Shown piece by piece: positions 1 to 9,852 of a stretch of 64,000 nucleotides of DNA. The DNA is taken from assembly GCF_963966145.1 (NCBI RefSeq), contig NC_091053.1, positions 11,036,001-11,100,000 of the forward strand, read 5' to 3'. The notes below the pieces were generated by a model. The model saw only the letters and a list, made by a program, of their open reading frames with translations. It did no database searches and had not been told where the DNA came from. Source of the DNA: Tenebrio molitor (lineage: Eukaryota > Arthropoda > Insecta > Coleoptera > Tenebrionidae). Within the stretch, counting starts at the first letter, position 1. The number at the start of each line of letters is the position of its first letter. Both the position numbers and the translations under genes were made by a program.

Positions 1-1050
1 GCTACGAAGCACGTAACAAATTGCCCGGACCTGTTCATTGAGTTCCAAGAGTTTCAGAGCCCCTGCGTCATTAAGGCAGCTGGTCAAGAAGCCCTCAAGG
101 CCATCGGGAAAGGAACTATTCAGATCTGGTCCTTTACTGGATCTAGTTCTCTGAAGATGACTTTGAACGATGTCTGGCTTGTTCCACAGATTTCGAAAAA
201 TTTATTTTCTGTTCTAGCAGCTCAAGACAGAAATGAAAACAGCAGATTCCTTTCAACAGCGACTGAATGCTATTTAGAAGTTAATGGAAAAACGGTGCTG
301 TGCGGAAGTCGTGTTAAAGGTGGAACACTGTACAAGGCAGCCATCGAACCAGTCATACCAGGGAAAGAAGAGAGGGTCAGCATTGCAAAAGCAAGCAATT
401 CGACACTACAGTTGTATCATGAGAGATGGGGTCATCAAGACAAGCAACACGTAAGACAGATGCTTAAGAGTGAGTTGGGTATCGACGTGAAGCTAGTAAG
501 AGATATTTGTGAGCCCTGTGTTTTTGGCAAAGCACATCGATTACCTTTTGGCACCAGAGTAAAGACAACGAAACCAGGAGAACTGTTTTCAACTGATGTT
601 GTAGGACCATTTTGTGAATCATTCAGCAAAAAGCGATTTCTAGTTGTATTCAAAGATAGTTACACGAAGTTTCGCTATGGCTTTGTGATGAAACAAAAAT
701 CAGATGTTAAAGTAGTGTTAAAACAGTTTTTAGCACACGCGAAAACACTCGGACACAACATTCAAGAGCTACTTAGTGACAACGGAGGAGAATTTGACTG
801 TGAAGAGGTCAAACGTATTTTATCAGAGAACGGAATTTCGCAGAGACTGACAGCACCATACACGCCCGAGCAGAATGGCGGCAGTGAACGCGAAAATCGC
901 ACTATAGTTGAAATCGCAAGGACCTTCAAATACTCGAACAGTGAAGTTGAATTTCCAGATGCGATATGGGCAGAGCTAGTGACCTCAGCAATTTACATCT
1001 TAAATAGGACAGGAAAGTCGTCAAAAGATGGAGTTAGTCCTTATGAATTG
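1..1050 (+). pseudogene. Copia Pol, GAG-pre-integrase and integrase part
   Basis: The frame is open from base 1 without a start, so the gag/protease part lies outside the window. A GAG-pre-integrase segment (LYHERWGHQ, then CEPCVFGK) precedes a Copia integrase core. The catalytic acidic residues fit STDVVGPF, SDNGGEF and NGGSERENRT (D, D, E). The last codons before the break read SPYEL, the conserved end of the core just before the loop that leads to RT. The frame is broken at 1,050 by a P-like transposon nest and resumes in phase at 6,224. The enzyme would have inserted retrotransposon cDNA into the genome. Family call is secure; the gene is dead as it stands. Confidence 0.93.
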
Positions 1051-1130
1051 CATGACCAACTTCATTAAACTATGTTATGGCCATTCCAAATGTCGAAAAA
1101 AAGTAAACCAAATGACAAGTCGATGATGGA

Positions 1131-2433
1131 CATAGACAACACAGTAAACCTATAGAACGCAAACTCCCATAGTTTTTTGTGTCCCGACGCCATCTACTGG
1201 CTTGTGGTAGGTGCAAAATAAGACACAGCCAGCTGGATATCCTGGCTTTTTTATTTATTTTAATTTTCAAAATAATTTATTTATTAAATTAAAAGACTAC
1301 ATTTATTTTGAAGTTTTTATTTTCAATTTTTTTCGATACACTTCCATTGCATTTTTATAAATTTTGATTTGGTGTTTCTTTTCCTCAATTGCGACAAACA
1401 GAGATTTATGGCTTTCTCACCTTCAAAATTTTGCTCTTTATTTTGACATCGAATTTTGCATTTTTCGGTACATTGCAGCCTGTAGTTGCAGCCCGAATTT
1501 TGGATTAACATTCTGGCTTTTTATAATTTTGATTATGCTAAGCTTTTCTTATTTTCTTTTTGAAACTTTCACAAGAATTTATATCTTCATTACTACATAA
1601 AACAGGATTTACACAATTTACTTATAGCGTCTTCAGTAGAAATATCGTAGATCAGTAGATCGGATGAAAATTCTATAAAAAATAGTTTTCAGTTAAAATA
1701 TAATTATCAATATTTTTTTACTATTACTGGAATTAAGTCTGGACTGGAAAAGCAAGGAAGTTGTATCGAGTCGAGGGTACGGCCACATTCAGCAATCTAT
1801 TGTTCGTGCCGAAGTATTTGCTGGTAAAATGAAGTCCACACACAGTGTAGCTGTTATACCTACACTTTCATAGGCTCCAAAGTTGATAACTGCTTGTTAC
1901 CCGTGTTTTTAATCCATTCCATAAAATGCCCAGGATATTTAATTGGATTTGAAAATCTATGGCGAGTTCCACATGGTTTAAATACCTTTGCACTCTGCAA
2001 ATTCTCGTAACAGTAGATTTATTATTTATGACTTACAGCTGGTTGCAAAAAAAACGGGAACTGTCAGAATAAAATTGACACATTTTTGCAATTTTTCCAT
2101 AGTGTGAAACCTTCTTACGGGAGATAGGTTAGATTTAACGTCAAAATTCAATCACATTTTTAAAAATCACTTGATAGGTATTGTCAAGTAGACAATTAAT
2201 TGACAAATCGACAAAACCAAATTTACATTAGGAAAATTTTCATTTCCCGATTTTTTTGAAACCAGCTGTAATATGTCAAAATATATATTTTTTTTAATTT
2301 TGGTATAAGTTTCCGCGATTTTTATTTTCATAAAACAGCAGCGTCCCCTGACGGCTTGTGGTGGGTGCGTTTCCAAAAAAACCGATAAAATGCATAGGAG
2401 TTTGCGTTCTATAGGTTTACTGTGTTGTCTATG
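1131..2433. mobile_element. Non-autonomous P-like element A
   Basis: The 37 bp inverted repeats start CATAGACAACACAGTAAACC. The element is flanked by the 8 bp duplication ATGATGGA (1,123-1,130 and 2,434-2,441). It is 1,303 bp of AT-rich DNA with no convincing coding frame. Termini resemble one end of element B (CATAGACAAAATAAG...), so both belong to related subfamilies. The right duplication is also the left duplication of element B, which abuts it. A 583 bp deletion derivative is at 33,328. Confidence 0.88.
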
Positions 2434-2441
2434 ATGATGGA

Positions 2442-3917
2442 CATAGAGAAAATAAAATACTATAGAATGAAAAGTCCCTAATAAATTTTTGGAAAATTGT
2501 TTAGCGCACCCTCACCACACCGCAAGAGGGCGCAAATGTTTTAAAAAGTCAAAAGTTTAAAATCAAAGTAATCTCAATAATCTAAAAATCACTCAAAGCA
2601 GTGTCAATCTTTATGTCACTATCTTGTAATTCAAAATGAGGCTGTCTCACGTTCACATATAATGTAGTACCGCTGCTAAGATTGCTAAATTTGTTGTTGA
2701 GAGAATCAAGCAAAATTTATATAGAAAACAATCAACAAATTGAAAGAAAAATAATACTTCAAGACCAAAAGATTACACCATTATTTGATACACCTCATCT
2801 TATTAAAGGAATTAGAAATTATAGGATAACAAAAGATTTGGTTTGGGAAGTAAACGAAGAAATTTTAAGTGTGAAATTGGACCTTACAGTGAAGGTTTAT
2901 CTTTATGATTCAGCGTGGGGCGAATTAAGAGCCCTCCACAAAATTACGGACGTGCAGATAAGATCCAAAAGATGTCCTATGCAACTCAAGTTTTGAATCG
3001 TCATAATCATGATTAATTCAACTATCACGCTAATAGTTAACTGTGGTAATTTCTAATAACAATTGTTGTTAATAATCTAATATATATGTTAACTAACAGG
3101 TAGAACAAACCTAAATGATGAAGACTTGGGAACTGCAAAAACAATAACTTTTTTGACAAACTCTTTGATAATAATCTGGAGGGAGGGACATTTCGCCCAG
3201 GTTGCGAGAAACCTCTTGCTTGTGGAGTTTACAAAAATTCGGGGCACACAAAATTTTGGCAGGAAGCAGTCCTACACTCACGCAATATGTACCTACTTTG
3301 GAAAAATTTTTGGATTAAAAAAAAAGCACTTCCTTCCATAAAAAAAATTGAATGAAAACATTGGAAGGATTTTTGGATGTATACTAAAATTTAGCAGAAA
3401 GAGGCAAGTGTGAGTTTTTTAGAGTTTGTAAAAAATGTTAATAAGAGTCATGATATTTTCAAAATTATATTCAGTAACATAATTTCGGCCGATAATATTA
3501 AAAGCAAAATTTTAACGGTAATTCAAACATAAGTACCTAATGTTAATTTTTCGTTCACTTAAAAATAAAATTGAAGATGAAATTATTGGTAAAATAATTC
3601 ATTTAACCACATTTACATTAAGGGGTAAAATTTAATTTTAAGTGGTAGGATACGAGAACGGTAACATTTAGGAATAATATTTATAAAAATGAAGCAGAAC
3701 TGTATCAAAAACGGTTGAAAATAAAATATCGAATGTATTGCTGGCGTTTTAATTTGTTGTGAAAATTTGCGATGATAAAAAAAAATCAAAGGAAAGGTAA
3801 ACTCATCCAGTAGGCTGTGATTTTGCACCCTCACCAGGATAAGAGATGGCGGTAAACGCTTTGTGCCCAAAAAATGTATAGGGAGTTTGCGTTCTATATG
3901 TTCTTATTTTGTCTATG
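2442..3917 (+). mobile_element. P-like element B, defective
   Basis: The ends read CATAGAGAAAATAAAATACT on the left and, reversed, CATAGACAAAATAAGAAC on the right. Flanks are ATGATGGA on both sides (2,434-2,441 and 3,918-3,925). Inside are relics of a P-type transposase on the plus strand. A second copy, inverted and carrying a solo LTR, spans 34,029-36,781. The 8 bp duplication and transposase motifs together make the P assignment strong. Confidence 0.85.
2682..3341 (+). pseudogene. P-element-type transposase fragment
   Basis: A 104-residue frame (2,682-2,996) has the stretch TPLFDTPHLIKGIRN, the signature of the P-element/THAP9 transposase core, followed by YDSAWGELRALHKIT. The frame then shifts: the next family motif (KMSYATQVL) is read in another frame from about 2,966 and stops soon after. 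A further 71-residue piece (3,126-3,341) beginning LGTAKTITFLTNSL fits the next part of such a transposase. The N-terminal THAP domain and most of the catalytic core are missing. The minus-strand copy at 35,933-36,596 is ~95% identical, so the element was already defective when copied or decayed in parallel. Confidence 0.75.
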
Positions 3918-3918
3918 A

Positions 3919-4541
3919 TGATGGAGATGAAGTGGCGATATCTAGTGAAATTTAGAATAACCACACATTTAAAAAGTTAAATATCAGGTTACGTTATATG
4001 CCATTTCATTGTCAAAAACTGTCAGTTTATACGTTTTCGTCGTGGAACTTGACCATTTCGGAGTAAAACGATGCAAGAATTACAGAATTCGAGGTTCTAA
4101 GACGCCAACTTTCCTCTAAATACGTTTTTACACACGCAAATATGAAGGATCAGAGCAAGCCCGCGCCGAATCGGAATTTCGTCGTGGAACTTGAACATTT
4201 CGGAGTAAAACGATGCAAGAATTACAGAAATCGAGGTTTTAAGATGCTAACTTTCCTCTAAATACGTTTTTACACACGCAAATATGAAAGATCACAGCAA
4301 AACCGCTCCGAATGGGAATTTCGTCGTGGAACTTGATCATTTCGGAGTAAAACGATGCAAGAATTACAGAATTCGAGGTTCTAAGACGCTAACTAATTTT
4401 TCATGTTCCTGCCATAGTGTCATAAAAGCATAAACTGACAGTTTTCGACAATGAAATGGCATATAACATAACCTGATATTTAACTTTTTAAATGTGTGGT
4501 TATTCTAAATTTCACTAGATATCGCCACTTCATCTCCATCA
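3919..4541. repeat. Long palindrome (about 111 bp arms)
   Basis: The left arm (3,919-4,030, from TGATGGAGATGAAG to ACTGTCAGTTTAT) and right arm (4,430-4,541) are inverted copies differing at only a few positions. The left arm begins at the edge of the target duplication of elements A/B, and the right arm ends at the target duplication of element C. The palindrome therefore belongs to the older host element D. The loop holds a 142 bp-period minisatellite. No coding frame is seen. Confidence 0.85.
4036..4396. repeat. Minisatellite, 142 bp period, about 2.5 copies
   Basis: The phrase CGTCGTGGAACTTGA recurs at 4,038, 4,180 and 4,322, each followed by the same ~140 bases with a few substitutions. 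The third copy stops at about 4,396. It fills most of the loop of the palindrome. Confidence 0.9.
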
Positions 4542-4542
4542 C

Positions 4543-5888
4543 CAAGGCCATCTGAATCAAAAAGCTACGCTTATAAGGCCGTTTCAATTTTCGATTTTTC
4601 CATATAAACTTTGTTTCTGTGACATTTCGGGCGGCAGAACCTTTTTGCGCTCCATCTACCGATTTCGAACGCAATTGATTGAGACTTTTTCCACTTTTTC
4701 TTTGAGGTTAAGTGCTTAAAACGTCAATTAAAACATGAATGCAATAAAATATCTAAGATCCGAGCTTTTTTTGGACACATTCTGGGCTAGCAAAATACTA
4801 ATAAATTAGAATTGCAAAAAACCATGAAATCATAACACAAGGTAGGTTAGAACAATTTATAACTTTAACATTTTTCTGCAAAGGAGTTTGTTCTGGATTG
4901 CACATTTCTTCTTTAATAAATCTGTTTTTTCTTGACAAATATGTATTATCTAAAACTGGTTTCAGCGTTGCAGTTATTATCAGCTCGCAGATCTGATTTT
5001 TATGTAAGTACCAGACAAGATGAAAGTATTGGATTTTCTAGCAAATGAGGGCCCATTATCTCAACCATTTGGTGGAATATAGTGCGCAGAAATACTATTT
5101 ACTTGAATTGATTTGGATGTCATTGGAACAGTTGGAATGATGAAAGACTCTACAGGATTTTGGGGTACAGGAATTTCAACCGGAGTTTCAGTGGGAAAAG
5201 CCTAAAAAACAAAAACACTAATAAGATGATAGTAATTAATACCTGGAGGTTCCCGATTAGGACTTTGAAAAGTAATAAGTAATTAATCGAAAAATGAGAA
5301 GAGGAAGCTCATTTTGTTTTCTCATATGTCGTGGTTGACTTCGCTTCTATGTATATTTCATGTAGCAATAAACACCACAAGTCTTTTTTAATTATAGATA
5401 CTTACAAAAATAGAAGGACAAGGAACAGCATCTTTACATAAGCGTCGTCTTTTGGGGGTTGTAATGTAATTATAGAGACTTGTTGAAAATGCTGCTCACA
5501 AATTTCTGAGTAATCCGTAATTTTTGTAGTCTTTTATATTACAAATACAAATTAAAAGGTTGTGCTTATCATTGTCTCCATAAATTTGTTTACCGCAAAA
5601 TGTTTCAAAAGCTTCGAACCATTTTTGTCTTTGTTTCATATTGCTGCGAATTTCAAATAAGCGAACATCTTTTGCCCCACAAATGAAACACGCTTTTACC
5701 ATTTCATGTAAAATAGAAGGGTAATATTTTAAATTGCCGCCAATATTGTAGCTTTGATTCGTTGATAGGCCACCGAGGGCGCGCAATAAGGTTCTGTCTT
5801 CTTTTGTTTTATGGCCACTCTGCAGAAACAATTATTATGTACATTGAAACGGCCTTATAAGCGTAGCTTTTTGATTCAGATGGCCTTG
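4543..5888 (-). mobile_element. P-like element C with THAP exons
   Basis: Perfect 46 bp inverted repeats start CAAGGCCATCTGAATCAAAA. The 8 bp duplication TCCATCAC lies at 4,535-4,542 and 5,889-5,896. The minus strand carries the 5' exons of a P-type transposase, including a THAP zinc finger. The right duplication overlaps by one base the internal terminus CATGACC at 5,896, so C landed exactly at the end of another P-like element. Confidence 0.88.
5404..5702 (-). pseudogene. THAP domain and linker exon of P-type transposase
   Basis: From an ATG at 5,702 the minus strand reads MVKACFICG...RSNMKQRQKWFEAFETFCG, the start of a C2CH THAP finger (C-x2-C, then R..KW). The closing motif EICEQHF is present a little downstream (about 5,500) but in another frame, so a frameshift lies between. 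The next segment, TPKRRRLCKDAVPCPSIF, ends at a GTAAGT donor near 5,404 and matches the linker that follows THAP domains in P transposases. A further putative exon follows a TTTTTTAG acceptor near 5,200. THAP domains bind the subterminal sequences of the transposon. The catalytic part is missing. Confidence 0.7.
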
Positions 5889-5895
5889 TCCATCA

Positions 5896-6216
5896 CATGA
5901 CCAACTTCATTAAACTATGTTAACGAATTTCTTTTCTAGTACCACAAATTTCCCGAAGAACCTCCAACCATTTAGCTCTAACTCCACTGTCGCTGGGAAA
6001 TTGAAATAAAGGTTTTTCAGAATTGCCACAAATAATGCATTTAATGAGCATTTTCAGAGTTTTTTGATTGACAAAATTTCAAATTTGACGGCAATTTTAC
6101 CTTGATGTCTAACAAACAGATGGCACCACTTCATCACTATCCATGACATACTTCTTACCAAGCTCATTTTAATGGAATTGGAATGGCCATAACATAGTTT
6201 AATGAAGTTGGTCATG
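5896..6216 (-). mobile_element. 321 bp right end of element D with its own inverted terminus
   Basis: CATGACCAACTTCATTAAAC at 5,896 is inverted relative to the end at 6,216, so the right 321 bp is itself bounded by 26 bp inverted repeats. It has no matching direct repeats of its own. It looks like an internally rearranged or fused copy of the same family, joined to the palindrome at TCCATCA. Confidence 0.65.
5920..6051 (-). pseudogene. THAP zinc-finger fragment
   Basis: A 43-codon minus-strand frame starts MLIKCIICGNSEKPLFQFP and continues to RAKWLEVLREICG. It has the C-x2-C, FP and R..W landmarks of a THAP domain, but the frame stops before the final C..H pair. It is the only coding trace tied to the CATGACC termini and supports a P-like origin for element D. 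The sequence differs clearly from the THAP exon of element C. Confidence 0.65.
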
Positions 6217-6223
6217 TGAATTG

Positions 6224-7801
6224 TGGATGGGAAAGAAACCAAGAATCAAACATCTGCGCATCATTGGATCTTCCTGCTACGTCCACATACCAGCCGAAAG
6301 AAGAAAGAAAATGGACAAGAAAGCAGTAAAAGGTTTCCTCGTTGGATATGATGGAGATGAGCGTTACCGAATTTATATTCCCAACGACCACAAAGTTATC
6401 CTGTCAAGAGACATTCAATTCCAAGAAAGAATTAATGATCGTATAAGTAAGATCAAGCTACCTATGAAAGACATCGAGAACGAAGATCAAGTTGAAGAAG
6501 AAGACAGACCCGGCGAGCAGAAGATAGACACTGAGGGGAAGTCGGAGATCAACTCGGAGGACAGTCAGAAGTTGAGGAAAGCATCAAGAGGTGATGAAGA
6601 ATACGAGACTAAGAGCGAGCTGGGAGACATCGATGAAGAAGAAGAAACTTCTCAACAGACATCCGGAAGAGTTTTAAGAGATCGATCGACCCTAAAGAAG
6701 CCCAAACATCTTGAAGATTACACCATGATAGTAGAGGAGTTTGTAAATCAAGTGACTGAGGATCCTGCTACCTTTGAAGATGCCTTGAGAAGCGAGAACT
6801 CAGCTGAGTGGAAAAAGGCCATGGATCGAGAAATAACCTCTTTGAAAGAAAATCAAACTTGGATTTTGACAGATCTTCCACCAGATGCAAAGGCGATTCC
6901 GTGCAAGTGGGTTTTCCGACTCAAGAAAAATCCTGACGGCAGTATCGATAAATACAAAGGAAGACTGGTCGTCAAGAGATTCAGTCAGCGTCACGGCATT
7001 GATTACAGCGAAACTTTCAGTCCAGTGGCAAAGATGGGCACAATTCGTTCAATTCTCAGCATCGCAGCAAGTGAGAAGATGCATCTGATACAATTTGATG
7101 TATCAACGGCTTTTCTGTATGGAGAGCTTGAAGAAACAGTATTTATGAGGCAGCCACAAGGATATGAGGACGGAACCAGCAAGGTTTGCCAACTTAAGAG
7201 GAGTCTCTACGGTCTTAAGCAAGCGCCTAGGTGCTGGAACAAACGTTTTGGAGATTTCCTGCAACGACATGGATTCAAGGCCAGTGACGCTGACCCATGT
7301 CTATACATCCGAGAGAGAAGTGGCCGAAAACTCATTCTTGTGATCTACGTGGACGATGGTCTCCTAGCTGCAACAGATCAACGAGAAATGGAAATTTTCA
7401 TTGAAGAGTTGAAATCTGAATTCAAAATCGTTTCGAAAAAGGCCGATTATTTTTTGGGTCTTGAGATTGAGCACGAAGAAAAGTTCATTAAAATTCATCA
7501 GAAGACATATGCAAAGAAAGTCTTAGAACGTTTTAATTTTTCAGAATGCAAGCCGGTTTCAACACCAATACTCAAGGGCACAGAAATTTCCACATCAGAG
7601 AAAGATAATCAAGCACAGAAATTTCCCTATAGGCAGGCAGTTGGAGCTCTGATGTATCTCATGCTTGCCACGAGACCAGACCTGGCGTACAGCGTGGGGT
7701 TTATTTCGAGAACACTCGAAAATCCAACTCGAGAGGACGTCATAAGAGTCAAAAGAGTCTTCAGGTACATAGCAGGGACCTTGGACCTGGGAATAGTTTA
7801 G
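6224..7801 (+). pseudogene. Copia Pol, integrase C-terminus and reverse transcriptase part
   Basis: This continues the frame broken at 1,050: the first codons here (WMGKKP) follow PYEL in phase once one copy of the 7 bp target duplication is removed. After an acidic linker comes the Copia RT: WKKAMDREI, then the catalytic region FDVSTAFLYGELEE, the SLYGLKQAPRCW motif, and the active-site YVDD near 7,350. A 110 bp deletion after base 7,800, relative to the three downstream copies, puts a TAG stop at 7,799-7,801 and removes the start of RNase H. The RT core itself has no stop. Confidence 0.93.
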
Positions 7802-8174
7802 AGCAATTTCCTGGATGAGTCAACGACAACCAGTTGTGGCAACTTCAACAACTGAAGCAGAAATCATCGCAGCAAACGAAGGAGCCAAAGAGGCAATTTG
7901 GCTAAGCAGACTTTTTAGAGGGATCATTCAATTCAAAGATGTTCCCATTATCCAAGTTGACAACTCTGCAGCAGTGAGACTGGCTCAGAATCCCGAGTTT
8001 CACCGCAGAACTAAGCACATTTCCATCAAACATTTTTTTATCAGAGAAAAAGTGACAGAAGGAAAACTTGGCGTTCAACAAATCTCTACGGAACATCAAG
8101 TAGCAGATATTATGACAAAGCCGCTACCAAAGACACGCCTGAAGATTTTATGTGTGAAAATGGGACTTATGTGA
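7801..8174 (+). pseudogene. Copia RNase H C-terminal part, unit 1
   Basis: The frame reopens after the 110 bp deletion with the RNase H motifs STTEAEIIAANEGAKEAIW, VDNSAAV, HRRTKHI and the conserved Copia end HQVADIMTKPLP. The first RNase H motif (SDADFGG), present in units 2-4, is lost here. The stop at 8,172-8,174 is the natural end of Pol, followed by a polypurine tract and the start of an LTR. Confidence 0.9.
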
Positions 8175-8228
8175 AAAAGAAAGGACTATAGACAGTGAAT
8201 TTCATGTTTTGTTTTTCAACTATCATTA

Positions 8229-8251
8229 ACTAGGGAAAGTGTTAAAATAAT
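8229..8251 (+). other. Copia polypurine tract and first bases of 3' LTR
   Basis: ACTAGGGAAAG (8,229-8,239), 55 bases past the Pol stop, is a plausible polypurine tract. The following TGTTAAAAT at 8,240 would be the start of the 3' LTR. Only about a dozen LTR bases remain before the sequence becomes a P-like terminus. The same arrangement occurs in all four units. Confidence 0.55.
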
Positions 8252-8274
8252 ATAGTTTAATGAAGTTGGTCATG
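8252..8274 (-). repeat. 23 bp remnant identical to the terminus of the P-like element at 1,051
   Basis: Read on the minus strand this is the first 23 bases of the inverted repeat found at 1,051 and 6,216 (CATGACCAACTTCATTAAAC...). It sits a few bases into the presumed Copia LTR, with no second terminus beside it. The same remnant lies at about 13,895-13,917, 19,524-19,546 and 27,277-27,299 in the other units, so it predates amplification. It could be an excision footprint or a truncated copy. Confidence 0.6.
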
Positions 8275-8281
8275 AAATACT

Positions 8282-8458
8282 AGTATGTGCTTTAGATAAT
8301 ATAAAGATAGCTGAGAGCTGCGTCTCTACAATAAATAAGTTTGTTTTTGAGCTTGTCAGAAAAATCACAATAAATGTAATCTGTTTCCTTAAAAAAGATA
8401 TTAAAGTGATTCATAAAGAACACGAAATATTGTTTTCATTAAGAGAAAAGCCTCAATA
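8282..8458 (+). other. Unassigned 58-codon open segment (repeated in all units)
   Basis: Between the Copia LTR remnant and the Gypsy integrase a frame of about 58 codons reads VCALDNIKIAESCVSTINKF and ends REKPQ at a TAA near 8,458. It has no start codon of its own and I do not recognise it. Its composition (amphipathic, Lys/Ile-rich) could be a stray exon. Equivalent segments lie near 13,910-14,083, 19,555-19,726 and 27,308-27,479. The following 300 bp up to 8,756 hold no supported gene. Confidence 0.3.
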
Positions 8459-8756
8459 AAATTTGCACAAAGTGATAAATTGCGAAGGCCTCGAGGTTGT
8501 TAAATTGCATCAAACACCCGAGAAACCTGCAGAAACTAAGGTTATGTCAATATTTCGCTGTCAGAAATCTGGCCACACTGTTTTACGTTACCCGCCTTTT
8601 TTAGTTAGGTTAGGGAGGGAGGTTAGAATGAGTTCAAGGTTCCTAATATCTACAATAACAATTAGTTAATACTGCAATGTTCTGTGGTGCAATGGCCAGT
8701 TTAGATACCTGCAACGAAATTGGTTTAGGTGAAAATATTCCCGAAATTATTTTAAG

Positions 8757-9755
8757 GAACCACTCAAACCACACGAGGTGCCAGAGTATCCTTGGCAAAA
8801 GATCGGATGTGACTTGTTTGAATATAACGGAAATAAATTCCTAATCACTATTGATTATTTTTCTAAATACGTAGAGGTGTTTAAAGTGAATAATATAACG
8901 GCAGAGACAGTGATTCGTGTTTTAAAAAATATTTTTGGGAGATTGGGAATTCCACAAACTTTAGTATCTGATAATGGTACGCAATATGCAGGATTTTTGT
9001 TCGAAGAGTTTGCTAAAAAGTGGAATTTTCAACATGTCACATCTAGTCCTCAATATCCGAAATCAAACGGAATGGTCGAAAGGGCCATTCAAACTGTTAA
9101 GAATATTATTAAAAAATGTATAGAGTCAAAAACAGAATTAGAGCTAGCTTTGTTAGATTACAGAAACACCCCTGTAGATTACTGTATTTTGTCGTCGTGC
9201 GAACTATTTTTTAATAGAAAGTTAAGAACGCTGATCGCTATCCAAAGTAAGTTATTACTTCCAAAGAATATTGATTTTAAAAAACAACGTCAAATGTTAG
9301 TACGGAGGCAAAGTAAACAAAAGATGTATTATGACAAGTCTGTTAAGTTTTTAAAACCTTTAAAGGCAAGTGATAAAGTGTACATCAGGAAAGACGATAT
9401 TTGGGTAATCGGACATGTAGTTAGAAAATTTAATGATAGATCCTATTTAGTTAAGGAGGATGGTAGTGATGTAATCTTAAGAAGGAATAGATATTTTCTT
9501 AAACCTTATTTTATAAACAATTCTGGATATATTTCTGATTCTGAAAGTGAGTCAAATCTTCACAATGAGGAAGATGAAGCACATGAGGAATCACATGTAA
9601 TTGAATTAAGCAGTGATAATTTTAGTGCGAGTGATAAGGAAGACAACGAAGTAAGCGAGACTGAGCAAGATAAAATTGCTTCCTCATCACACACACGAAG
9701 AACAATTTATATCTCTAAGTTTGGACGAAAGGTTAGACGTCCAGAAAAATTGTAA
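8757..9755 (+). pseudogene. Gypsy integrase C-terminal part, unit 1
   Basis: The frame joins EPLKPHEVPEYPW to a Gypsy integrase core: GCDLFEYNGNKFLITIDYFSK (first D), LVSDNGTQYAG (second D) and SNGMVERAIQT (E). A DNA-binding tail and a long acidic, serine-rich C-terminus end with FGRKVRRPEKL. The zinc-binding N-terminus, RT and RNase H are missing. About 20 bases past the stop is a polypurine tract and LTR start, so the 3' end is natural. Unit 1 alone has LIAIQSK where the others have LIPIQSK, and a 19 bp deletion just upstream. Confidence 0.9.
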
Positions 9756-9762
9756 TTTTTTT

Positions 9763-9852
9763 AAAAGGGGAAGATGTCATAGTATTGTAGTATTGTAGAT
9801 AATGTAAATAGTGGGGAGTCAATAAAAAGACAGTAATGACTGGGCACTGGTA
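9763..9852 (+). mobile_element. Gypsy polypurine tract and truncated 3' LTR (unit 1; also in units 2-4)
   Basis: AAAAGGGGAAGA (9,763-9,774) is a typical polypurine tract and TGTCATAGTATTG at 9,775 the LTR start. An AATAAA signal lies near 9,821. The LTR resemblance fades by about 9,852, where the recombinase pseudogene begins. Equivalent segments start at about 15,419, 23,170 and 28,815. Confidence 0.7.

Larger units (their letters stand above)
1051..6216. mobile_element. Outer P-like transposon (element D) inserted in Copia pol
   Basis: The ends are perfect 39 bp inverted repeats (1,051-1,089 and 6,178-6,216, starting CATGACCAAC). They are flanked by a direct repeat TGAATTG (1,044-1,050 and 6,217-6,223), and deleting the insert plus one repeat restores the Copia frame. 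The CATGA-type terminus and THAP-coding remnant at its right end point to the P superfamily. P elements make 8 bp duplications; only 7 bp match here. Inside lie three further P-like elements (A, B, C), a long palindrome, and a second internal copy of the terminus at 5,896. Boundaries are certain; superfamily is probable. Confidence 0.85.

Noticed and set aside
4480..4674. 64-codon minus-strand frame
   Set aside because: It runs across the border between the palindrome arm and element C, so it is a chance fusion.
8607..8625. TTAGTTAGGTTAGGGAGGGA as telomeric repeat
   Set aside because: Only one or two TTAGG-like words; not an array.
8463..8669. 68-codon plus-strand frame repeated in each unit
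   Set aside because: No motif, low-complexity start, and crosses GTTAGGTTAGGGAGGGAGG; treated as chance.
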